Position numbers and translations under genes: made by a program. 64,000 nucleotides of DNA from Candidatus Geothrix odensensis (GTDB lineage: Bacteria > Acidobacteriota > Holophagae > Holophagales > Holophagaceae): positions 496,001-560,000 of the forward strand of contig JADKCH010000001.1 in NCBI GenBank assembly GCA_016714685.1, written 5' to 3'. Of this stretch, positions 26,440 through 38,400 are shown piece after piece (within the stretch, counting starts at the first letter, position 1; each line of letters starts with the position of its first letter). The notes beneath the pieces were generated by a model. That model worked only from the letters and a program-made list of their open reading frames with translations, did no database searches and was not told the origin of the DNA.

Positions 26440-28337
26440 TTCACCAGGAACCCGGGCATGGCGTCGCTGGGCGGGGCGATGAGGTAGGGCTTGCTGGCAT
26501 TGTCGCTGGCAGCCAGCAGCATGCCGTGGCTTTCGATGCCCATGAGCTTGCGGGGAGCCAGGTTCGCCACCACGACCACCAGCTTCTCCAGCAGGTCGGC
26601 GGGCTCGTAGGCCTTGCCGATCCCGCCCACGATGGTGCGCTGCTCCAGACCGATGTCCACCTTCATCTTGATGAGCTTGTCACTCTTGGGAACACGCTCG
26701 GCTTCGAGGATCTTGCCCACCCGCAAATCGACCTTGAAGAAAGTGTCGGCATCCACGGTCTCGCGGATCTCGGGGACATCAAGGCTGGGCTTGGTTTCGA
26801 CCGGAGTCTCCGGGGGCAGCAGTTCGCTCAATTCCTTCTCCTTGTCGATGCGCTGGAACAGGGGTTTGGGATCGCCGATGGGGCCGATGGCGGGGCCATC
26901 CAGGGCGAACCCATGGAAGGTGGTCTCGGCCACCTGGGTACGGTGGCCCAGGCTTTCCCAGAGAGTCTGGGCCAGCTCGGGCATGACAGGCGCCACCAGC
27001 AGGGCCGTGGCGCGCAGGGCGCGGTAGAGGTTCGCCAGCACCGCGTCGAGCTTGGGATCGTTGGCGGGATCCTTGGCCAGCTTCCAGGGTTCGGCCTTCA
27101 CGATGTAGCCGTCCAGGGCGCGCAGGTAGGTCCACAGCGCGTTGAGCGCCGCGTGGAAGTCGTTGGCCCGGGCCTGCTCCAGGTATTCGGGAAAGACTTC
27201 CAGAAGCTGCTGCGCCACGTCCTGATCCGACTCGTCGAAGACCGTCGGCAGGGGCACCACGCCGCCGCGGTAGCGCTGGATCATGCTGAGCGTGCGGGAA
27301 GCCAGGTTGCCCAGGCCGTTGGCCAGGTCGGCGTTCAGCCGGTCCATGAACCCTTCGAAGGAGAAGCCGCGGTCGTGGCCCACCTGCATGTCGCGCATGA
27401 AGTAGAAGCGCAGGGCATCGTTGCCGAACTTCAGCAGCGTGTCCGGCCGCACCACGTTGCCCTTGCTCTTGGACATCTTGTCATCGCCCATGAGCCACCA
27501 GCCGTGGGCCAGGATGGTTTCCGGCTGGAACATGCCCGCCGCCATGAGGAAGGCGGGCCAGTACACCGCGTGGAAGCGGAGGATGTCCTTCCCCACGATC
27601 TGCAGGTCCGGCGGCCAGCTGTTGGCGGGACAGCCTGTCAGGTAGTTCAGCAGGGCGTCGAACCAGACGTAGATGACGTGCTTCTCGTCGCCAGGCACCG
27701 GGATGCCCCAGCTGATGCTGGTGCGGCTGATGGAGAGATCCTGCAGGCCGCCCTCCACGAAGCGCTTCACCTCGTTGAAGCGGAAGTCCGGCTGCACGAA
27801 GCCGGGCCGCTCCTCGTAGAGCTTGAGCAGGCGGTCCTGGTAGGCGCTGAGGCGGAAGAAGTAGGTCTCCTCCTCCAGCTCCACCAGCTGGTGGGCGAGT
27901 CCTTGGGCTTGCAGTTCCTTGGCCTGGGTCTCGGTGACATAGGCCTCGTCGCTGACGGAATAGAGCCCCTTGTAGGTGGCCTTGTAGATGTCACCCTTGT
28001 CCAGCAGGCGCTTGAACAGCTGTTGAACCTGGGCCTTGTGGTCCGCATCCGTGGTGCGGATGAAGCGGAAGTGGGTCATGCCCATCTGCTTCCACAGCTC
28101 CGTGTAGTTGGCCACCACCTCGTCGGCCAGCTGCTTGGGTGTGATGCCCCGCGCGGCTGCGGCCTTCTCAACCTTCTGGCCGTGCTCGTCCGTGCCGGTC
28201 AGGAAGTACACCTGCTCGCCGCGCATGCGGTGGAACCGGGCGATCACATCCGCCAGCACCGTGGTGTAGGTGTGCCCGATGTGGGGCCGGTCGTTCACGT
28301 AGTAGATGGGCGTGGTGATGTAGAAGGGCTTGGACAC
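26436..28337 (-). CDS. metG: Methionyl-tRNA synthetase with C-terminal tRNA-binding domain
   Basis: 633 residues. Class I signature PHIGHTYTTVLADV (HIGH), FLTGTDEHGQK, and KMSKS in GDDKMSKSKGNVV. The C-terminal about 100 residues (FFKVDLRVGKILEAERVP, then LAPRKLMGIESHGM) are the Trbp111/EMAP-like tRNA-binding domain. In the insertion after the first catalytic half the zinc-knuckle cysteines are absent (GLYSVSDEAYVTETQ). First gene of a four-gene operon with overlapping stops and starts. Confidence 0.97.
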   Translation of the reverse strand: MSKPFYITTPIYYVNDRPHIGHTYTTVLADVIARFHRMRGEQVYFLTGTDEHGQKVEKAAAARGITPKQLADEVVANYTELWKQMGMTHFRFIRTTDADHKAQVQQLFKRLLDKGDIYKATYKGLYSVSDEAYVTETQAKELQAQGLAHQLVELEEETYFFRLSAYQDRLLKLYEERPGFVQPDFRFNEVKRFVEGGLQDLSISRTSISWGIPVPGDEKHVIYVWFDALLNYLTGCPANSWPPDLQIVGKDILRFHAVYWPAFLMAAGMFQPETILAHGWWLMGDDKMSKSKGNVVRPDTLLKFGNDALRFYFMRDMQVGHDRGFSFEGFMDRLNADLANGLGNLASRTLSMIQRYRGGVVPLPTVFDESDQDVAQQLLEVFPEYLEQARANDFHAALNALWTYLRALDGYIVKAEPWKLAKDPANDPKLDAVLANLYRALRATALLVAPVMPELAQTLWESLGHRTQVAETTFHGFALDGPAIGPIGDPKPLFQRIDKEKELSELLPPETPVETKPSLDVPEIRETVDADTFFKVDLRVGKILEAERVPKSDKLIKMKVDIGLEQRTIVGGIGKAYEPADLLEKLVVVVANLAPRKLMGIESHGMLLAASDNASKPYLIAPPSDAMPGFLVK

Positions 28338-28368
28338 GGCGACTCCGAGCCTTTCAGTCTACAGCGAC

Positions 28369-28926
28369 TCAGGCCTTGCGCTTCCAGCAGGTGGCCAGGT
28401 GGTCGTCCACCAGCCCCATGGACTGCATGTAGGCATACATGATCGTGGGCCCCACGAAGGTGAAGCCGCGCTTCTTGAGGGCCCTGCTCAGGGCCTCGGC
28501 TTCGGGGGTCACGGCAGGCACGTCCGCCAGGGTCTCGGGATGGTTCACCTTCGGGCGGCCCCCCACGAAGGACCAGAGAAAGGCATCGAAGCTGCCGAAC
28601 TCGTGCTGCACCGCCAGGAAGGCCTGGGCGTTCTTGCGTGCGGAGAACACCTTCAGCCGGTTCCGAACGATGCCTGGATCTTGGAGGATCGTCTCGAGTT
28701 CGGCATCGCCCATCGCGGCGACTTTCTCCGGATCGAACCCGTGGAAGGCCTGCCGGTAGGCCTCCCGTTTGCGCAGGACGGTGATCCAGCTCAATCCCGC
28801 CTGAGCCCCTTCGAGGATCAGCTTCTCGAAGAGGCGGCGGTCGTCGTGCTGAGGCACACCCCACTCATCGTCGTGGTAGGCCACATAGAGGGGGTCGGTC
28901 CCGCACCAGCCGCACCGTTCAGGCAT
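28369..28926 (-). CDS. tag: DNA-3-methyladenine glycosylase I
   Basis: 185 residues from the ATG at 28926, preceded by GGGGAGGA. Canonical N-terminus MPERCGWCGTDPLYVAYHD, catalytic/base-pocket part LFEKLILEGAQAGLSWITVL with the essential Glu, and the C-terminal zinc ligands in DHLATCWKR. Removes 3-methyladenine from alkylated DNA. Lies 31 nt upstream of metG on the same strand, so it may be co-transcribed with it. Confidence 0.95.
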   Translation of the reverse strand: MPERCGWCGTDPLYVAYHDDEWGVPQHDDRRLFEKLILEGAQAGLSWITVLRKREAYRQAFHGFDPEKVAAMGDAELETILQDPGIVRNRLKVFSARKNAQAFLAVQHEFGSFDAFLWSFVGGRPKVNHPETLADVPAVTPEAEALSRALKKRGFTFVGPTIMYAYMQSMGLVDDHLATCWKRKA

Positions 28927-28951
28927 CGGTTCCTCCCCTCGCCGTTCCTGA

Positions 28952-28986
28952 CGCAGAATCGGGCGGCCATGCCGCCCGATTCTGCG
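28952..28986 (-). terminator. Hairpin terminator after the cyclophilin gene
   Basis: Inverted repeat cgcagaatcgggcgg / ccgcccgattctgcg (15 bp) with a CCATG loop between the cyclophilin stop and the tag start, both on the minus strand. TTCT lies within the outer stem, with no long T-tract. Confidence 0.65.
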
Positions 28987-29000
28987 AGACCTGGGTTCTT

Positions 29001-29462
29001 CTAGGCTTCCACCACGGTCGCCTTCACGATCCGGTCGTTGGCCTTGATGGACTTGACGACCTGGATGTCGGCCTCCGCGGCGCACTGGCCGAAGACCGTG
29101 TGCACGCCGTCGAGGTGGCTGGGGGCGCTGCCGTTGCAGATGAAGAACTGGCTGCCACCCGTGTTCGGGCCCGCATGCGCCATGGAGAGGGCGCCCAGCT
29201 TGTGCTTGTGGGGGTTGCCGGCCGTCTCGCACTTGATCTTCCAGCCGGGTCCGCCAGTGCCGGGCATGCCCGAGGCTCCGGCCTTGGTGTTGGGGCAGCC
29301 GCCCTGGATGACGAAGTCGGGGATCACGCGATGGAAGGCCAGGCCGTCGTAGAAGCCGGCTTCGATGAGCTTCACGAAGTTCGCCACGGTACCCGGAGCC
29401 TCCTTCGGAAAGAGTTCCAGGTTGATGTCGCCCTTGTCGGTCTGCAGGAGCACGCGGGTCAT
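29001..29462 (-). CDS. Peptidyl-prolyl cis-trans isomerase (cyclophilin type)
   Basis: 153 residues from the ATG at 29462 (AAAGAGG upstream; the GTG six bases earlier is too close to it). Cyclophilin active-site residues are present: FHRVIPDFVIQGG, GALSMAHAGPNTGGSQFFI and LDGVHTVFG. No signal peptide, so it is cytoplasmic. It catalyses prolyl isomerisation during protein folding. Confidence 0.95.
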   Translation of the reverse strand: MTRVLLQTDKGDINLELFPKEAPGTVANFVKLIEAGFYDGLAFHRVIPDFVIQGGCPNTKAGASGMPGTGGPGWKIKCETAGNPHKHKLGALSMAHAGPNTGGSQFFICNGSAPSHLDGVHTVFGQCAAEADIQVVKSIKANDRIVKATVVEA

Positions 29463-29780
29463 GGTCACCTCTTTCGGTCAAACCACCAGGATAGGGCGCG
29501 CCCCACTTGCAGTCAGCATCAACTTGCCCGGGGGCCGCCACCAGGGTGCACCCGAGGGCATTCCGAGAACTGAGACCAGCATGGAAACGCCGTCCCTGGC
29601 GTCGTTGGGAAAGTGATCTCCGCATCCGCTTCAAGGTGCCTCGCGCGGGCCGACTGAACCCCGCCACAAATGCCTTTGGATTTCCAGGTGACGGGGCTAG
29701 GCTGGGCCCCATTCACCACCATCAGGTTTCTGAGACTCAGGATCCTGGTGCCCTCCTTCCCCTTTTCCCAGGAGACCGGC
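29463..29780. other. Intergenic region between divergent genes
   Basis: 318 nt, the longest gene-free stretch in the window. It should hold the promoter of the cyclophilin gene (minus) and of the 47-residue gene (plus). The only convincing element I see is the plus-strand promoter candidate at 29676-29703. No tRNA, repeat or conserved RNA structure is apparent. Confidence 0.6.
29676..29703 (+). promoter_or_regulatory. Candidate promoter of the 47-residue gene
   Basis: TTGGAT, 16-nt spacer, TAGGCT followed by GG. The same TAGGCTGG string precedes other genes in this window. It would give a leader of about 70 nt. Confidence 0.45.
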
Positions 29781-29913
29781 ATGCCGACCAACCCGCCCAA
29801 TCTCGACCCGGAAAACCCCACCCCGGAAAACCCCGAAGAGGACCAGGCCGCCCTTGAGGCGAGCCTGTCGTCGACCAGCAAAGCGAAGACTGGCGGCACG
29901 GGGACCATCAAGG

Positions 29914-29924
<11 letters not shown>
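29781..29924 (+). CDS. Small acidic/proline-rich protein, 47 residues
   Basis: Starts at an ATG with AGGAGACC upstream and a candidate promoter 80 nt before it. The sequence begins MPTNPPNLDPENPTPENPEE and ends in a Ser/Thr/Lys/Gly-rich tail (KTGGTGTIKVTG). Low complexity, no membrane segment, probably disordered. The 3' end overlaps the convergent kinase-TPR gene by 11 nt. Not recognisable as any family; supported by start signals rather than similarity. Confidence 0.5.
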
Positions 29925-33402
<3,478 letters not shown>

Positions 33403-33406
33403 GGGC

Positions 33407-33607
33407 TCAGCGACCCACAACCGGCCGGTCCAAGGACACCCAGACGCAAGCCTGCGCCACTCTGGCAGCGGAGCCCGGCATCACTTCCACAGCCACGAAT
33501 CGGACAAGGCGCGCGTCCTCGGCCTTGTAGACCTCCCCCACGCCGCCTGCACTGGGCGCCGTCAGGATCTCGCAGGGGCCAAGAGGGGTACCTGGCTGTA
33601 GAGACAT
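33407..33607 (-). pseudogene. Remnant of a second protein kinase (N-terminal lobe only)
   Basis: A 66-codon frame with its own AAGGA site. It begins MSLQPGTPLGPCEIL and continues SAGGVGEVYKAEDARLVRF, which is clearly the start of an acidobacterial PknB-type kinase (usual form: LGPYEIL, GAGGMGEVYRARD). It then decays: the VAIK lysine is Glu (VAVEVMPG), and the reading frame ends after an unrelated tail. It stops 4 nt before the ATG of the intact kinase, so it may now act as a leader peptide or simply be a fossil of a duplication. Confidence 0.75.
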
Positions 33608-33716
33608 GGTTTCCTTGGGGCTTCCTCATCATAGGTCAACCATGCGGGCGCTAGGTGGTGTACCTTGCCTGTAATTCACCATTCAGATCCGCGTCATTCT
33701 TGACCTCGAAGGCCGC

Positions 33717-35354
33717 ATGAAGCCTCTGGTGCTGCACATTCCCGGCCGTCCGCCCATCCCCCTGGAGGGCGAGGTGGAGTCCTGGACCCTGGGCCGCTCC
33801 TCGCAGAACGATGTGGTGATCCCGGATGCCAGCCTCAGCCGCCACCACGCGCGCATCAGCGTAAAGGACGGGATTCCCTACCTCGAGGACCTGGGCTCCT
33901 TGAATGGCACCTCCCTCAACGGCGAACGCATCACGGTTCCGCATCCCCTGCAAGAGGAGGACGAGATCCGCCTGGGCCAGGTGCCCGTCCGGCTGGGGTC
34001 GCTGTCGCATGGGCCCAAGGTTCGCATCGGCGCAGACACCGATGCATCCTCCTCGGCCGGGTCCATCGTGCTGCCCCTGGACCGCCTCCGCGCCGCCCCG
34101 GAGCGCCGCAGCGAGGCCCCGGAGACCCTGCGGCTGCGCGAGGTGATCAGCGAGATCCAGGCCCTTTCCCTGGAGCTGCTGGAGGACAGCCCGCCCGAGC
34201 AGCTGCTCGCCCACCTCCTGGACCGCCTGTGGACCCTGCTGAAGCCCTGGCGGGCCGCGGTCCTCCTCCAGGACGGCCGGGCCGGACTCCACACCGTGGC
34301 TTCCCGCGGACCGGAAGGCAACCAGCCCATCCTGCTGGCCCGGAGCCTCGTGGACGCCGCCCTCGAGCGCAAGGAATCCGTGCTCTTCAACGACTTCGGC
34401 GACAACCAGGGGCTGGCCTCGCCCTCCCTCCTGCTCAGCGGTGTCACCTCGGCCATGGTCACGCCCCTGGAGCACCAGGGCGTGGTGAAGGGCCTGCTCT
34501 ACCTGGACTCCCATCCGCCCCGTCCGCCCTTCAACGAGGAGGATCTTCGCCTGGCCAGCACCCTGGCCCACCTGGCCACCGCCAAGCTGGAGCAGGCCCG
34601 CATGCGCGAGGAGGCCATGGCCCGCAAGAAGGTGGACCAAGAACTGGACCTGGCCCGACACATCCAGCAGGGCCTGCTGCCAGGGTTCCCCCCGGACATC
34701 GAAGGCTATGAAATCCATGGCAACAACCTGCCCAGCCGCCAGGTCTCGGGCGACCTCTTCGGCTGGTGGCTGCGGAGCGACGGGCGCTGGCTCTTCTGTC
34801 TGGCCGATGTCAGTGGCAAGGGCCTCGGCCCAGGCCTCCTGATGGCCTCGCTCCAGGCCACTCTGGAAGCCTGGACGGAACGGGACCTGTCCACGGCGGA
34901 GCTGGCCTTCCAGCTGTCGAAGGTGCTGGCACGGCACACGGACGGGCGGCGCTTCGTCACGGCCTTCCTCGCCCTGCTGGATCCCCGGACCGCCACGCTC
35001 ACCTACACGAACGCCGGCCACAACCCGGCGCTGTTCCTGCAGCCGGATGGCACGGTCCGGCCGTTGGAGGCCCAGGGCCTGCCCCTGGCCATGCTGCCGG
35101 GAAACGCCTACGAAGAGGCCACCATTCAACTGGAACCCGGCGATCTGCTGGTGGTGTACACCGACGGCATCACGGAAGCCGCCGACCCCCAGGAGGAAGA
35201 ATTCGGCGCCGAGGCCCTCACTTCCCTGCTGCGGGCCCATCGCGTTGAGCCCCTCATGGCCCTGGACGCCACCCTGCTCGGGGAGCTGGACCGGTTCACC
35301 CAGGGGGCTCCCTACCTCGATGACCGCACCCTCCTGATGCTCCGCAAGCAGTAG
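33717..35354 (+). CDS. FHA-GAF-PP2C (SpoIIE/RsbU-type) phosphatase
   Basis: 545 residues, no membrane helix. FHA domain at about 1-95 (WTLGRSSQNDVVIPDASLSR, then LEDLGSLNGTSLNGERI, with the pThr-binding Arg/Ser/Asn), GAF-like domain at about 150-300, a short coiled coil (KKVDQELDLARHIQQGLLPG, typical of RsbU-type proteins), and PP2C at about 325-545 with LADVSGKGLGPGLLMA, YTDGITEAADP and DDRTLLML. The FHA domain should dock a phosphothreonine protein, making the adjacent divergent kinase the obvious candidate partner (inference). Confidence 0.92.
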   Translation: MKPLVLHIPGRPPIPLEGEVESWTLGRSSQNDVVIPDASLSRHHARISVKDGIPYLEDLGSLNGTSLNGERITVPHPLQEEDEIRLGQVPVRLGSLSHGPKVRIGADTDASSSAGSIVLPLDRLRAAPERRSEAPETLRLREVISEIQALSLELLEDSPPEQLLAHLLDRLWTLLKPWRAAVLLQDGRAGLHTVASRGPEGNQPILLARSLVDAALERKESVLFNDFGDNQGLASPSLLLSGVTSAMVTPLEHQGVVKGLLYLDSHPPRPPFNEEDLRLASTLAHLATAKLEQARMREEAMARKKVDQELDLARHIQQGLLPGFPPDIEGYEIHGNNLPSRQVSGDLFGWWLRSDGRWLFCLADVSGKGLGPGLLMASLQATLEAWTERDLSTAELAFQLSKVLARHTDGRRFVTAFLALLDPRTATLTYTNAGHNPALFLQPDGTVRPLEAQGLPLAMLPGNAYEEATIQLEPGDLLVVYTDGITEAADPQEEEFGAEALTSLLRAHRVEPLMALDATLLGELDRFTQGAPYLDDRTLLMLRKQ

Positions 35355-35452
35355 CGCCAGGGGACTGCCGGTCCGTGGGTTTTACCAAACATCACACCCG
35401 TTACATGCCCTGCCGATCCATAATCCGGACACCACTTCCGCCCCGGCGCCGC

Positions 35453-38400
35453 ATGCCCGAACCCACTGGCCACCCTGCCTCCTGGTCTCCGCTGTTCGAG
35501 GCCCTGCCGCAGGGCGTACTGCTGGCAGATCGGGAAGGCCGCTACCTCGAGGCCAATGCCGCCGCATCCAGGATCCTCGGCTACGACAGGTCAACCCTGC
35601 TCGCCAGCCGGTTGCCTGAAGCCCGCTCTCAACTGCTGGCGGCCGACGGCTCTCCGATGGCACCGGACGACACACCGGGGGCCGTGGCGCTCCGCACTGG
35701 TAAGGCGGTCGCCCGCCAAGTGTTGGGCATGGTCCGCGACGATGGAGACGTCCTCTGGCTGAGCCTGTCCGCTGAACCCCTACCCGAGGGCGGCGTGCTC
35801 GTCAGCTTTGATGATGTCACCCGCCAGCAGCTCACCGAAACCATCCTGGCCTCCCGTACCCGCATTGCCGAGATGGCCTCCAGCGCCACCCTCGAGCAGA
35901 TCCTGCGGGCCACGCTCGATGAGGCAGAGCGCCTGACCGGCAGCTGCATCGGCTTCTTCCACTTCATGGAGGAAGATCAGCAGACCCTGACCCTGCAGGC
36001 CTGGAGCACCCGCACCGAGAGCGAGTTCTGCCACGCCGAAGGCCATGGGATGCACTACGCCGTGGATAAGGCCGGAGTCTGGGTGGACGCCGTGCATGCC
36101 CGAAGGCCTGTGATCCACAACGACTACGCGAGCCTGCCCCACAAGAAGGGGATGCCCGCGGGCCATGCCATCGTGCTGCGCGAGCTGGTGGTGCCCGTCC
36201 TCCGGGAGGAGCGCATCGTGGCCCTGCTCGGGGTGGGCAACAAGCCCTTTCCCTATGGCAACCGGGATCTCCAGACCGTCCAGCGGCTGGCGGACCTGGC
36301 CTGGGACATCGCCGAGCGCAAGCGGTCAGAGGTGGCCCTGCGCCAGAGTGAAGTCGACTACCGGACCCTGTTCGAGAGCATGGCCCAGGGCGCTTTCCGG
36401 CAGGGACCAGACGGACGGCTGGTGGATGTGAACATGGCCGCTCTGGAGCTTCTTGGTCTCGACCGCGAAGAGTTCCTGGAGAGGACCTCGATGCATCCGG
36501 ACTGGGATGTGGTCGACGGGGCGGGCCGGCCCATTCCCGGAAGCGAACACCCCTCCATGCTGGCGCTCGCCACGGGGCAACGGGTGACGGGTCGGCTGCT
36601 CGGTGTCACCCATCGAAGGTCCGGGGATCGCGTGTGGCTGGAGGTGAATGCGGTTCCTGAGTTCCGAGCCGGTGATCCAAGGCCCTACCGGGTCATGGTC
36701 ACGCTGCATGACCTCACTGAGCGCCGGAAGCTCGAAGCGTCCCTGCTGGAGAGCGAGACCCGCTGGCACACGGTGGTGGAACAGGCGGGCGACGGCTTCG
36801 AGCTGCTAGATGAGGAGGGACGCTTCCTCCAGGTGAACGGGGCCACCTGCCGGGCCCTGGGCTACTCCCGGGAAGAGCTGCTCCAGATGTCGCTCACGGA
36901 CATCGATCCCATCGTCACCCCCGAGAAATACCGGCGCGGCTTCCAGTCGCTCATGGGCAAGCCTCCGATCACCCTCGAAACCATCCACCGCCGGAAGGAT
37001 GGCACCGAATTTCCCACCGAGGTCACGGTCTCCATCATCCGACTCGGGGGATGCTGGCGAGCCCTTACCCAGGCGCGCGACATCAGCGACCGCAAGCGCT
37101 CCGAGGCGGCCGTCCAGGCGGCCAAGGACCTCCTCGACCAGGTGCTCGACTCGCTGGAGGCCCACGTGGCGGTCCTGGACCGCCAAGGGAACATCCTCGC
37201 CGTGAATGAGCCCTGGCGACGGTTCGCCCGCGCCAACGGCATCCGGGAGACCATCGGCAGTGTGGAGCAGGTGAACTACCTGGAGGTGCTGGATCGCTCC
37301 TGCCAGGGAAGCTCCCGTGACACGGTCGATATCCGCCAGGGGCTCGCGGACGTGCTGGCCGGCCACCGTTCCTCGTTCCAGGCCGAGTACCCCTGCGACA
37401 GCCCCACCGAACAGCGCTGGTTCCGGATGCAGGCGCTCCCCCTGCAGTCGGCGAAGGGAGGTGCCGTCGTCACCCACGAGAACATCACCGAGGAGAAGCT
37501 GGCCCGGTTGGCAGTGGAACAGGCGAACCAGCAGCTGGCCTATGCCCAGCGGGCCGCCGGGGCGGGCATGTGGGAGTGGGACCTGATGGGTGAGCGTTAC
37601 ATCTGGTCCCGGGAGCTCTTCGAACTCTTCGGACTGGATCCGGACCACGACGAGGCGACCACCGAGACCTGGCGCAGGATCCTGCACCCGGATGACCTGC
37701 CAGCCATCGAGGAGCAGACCGCGAAAGAGATTGCAGAAGGAAAGCCCTTCTCAAGCGACTACCGCATCGTTACGCCCGACGGTCAGGTCCGTTGGATCCA
37801 TGCCCAGGGTTCCTTCGACCTGGATGCCCTGGGTCGACCCATCCGCATGGCCGGCATCTGCATGGACCACACAAGCCAGAAGCTGGCGACCCTGGCGCTC
37901 GACGCCAGTGTCGCCCACGCCAAGGTCATGCTCCGAACCGCGCGCGACGGCGTCTGGCTCATCGATCAACAGGGCCGGTTCAAGGAAGTGAACGAGGCCG
38001 CCTGCCGCATGCTCGGCACCTCCACCGACGAACTGCTCACCATGAGCGTGGCCGATGTCGAGGTCTTGGAGAGGCCAGAGGCAGTCCGGCAGCACATCGA
38101 GCAGATCGCCCAGCGTGGATGGGATGTTTTCGAATCCCGCCTCCGCCGGAAGGATGGTGCCGAATTCCCGGTAGAAGTGTCCGTGACCCACCAACCTGAC
38201 CTGGGCCAGCTGGTGGTCTTCGTCCGTGACATCACGGAGCGGAAGCAGTCGGAGCTCGCCCTGCGGCAGGCCGAGGCCAGGCTGCGGTCCATCTTCGAGA
38301 ATTCCGGCGATGCCATCGGGGTCTCGTTGAACGGCGTGCATACCACCGTCAACCCTGCCTATTGCCAGATGTTCGGCTTCGATTCCGCAGACGAGCTCAT

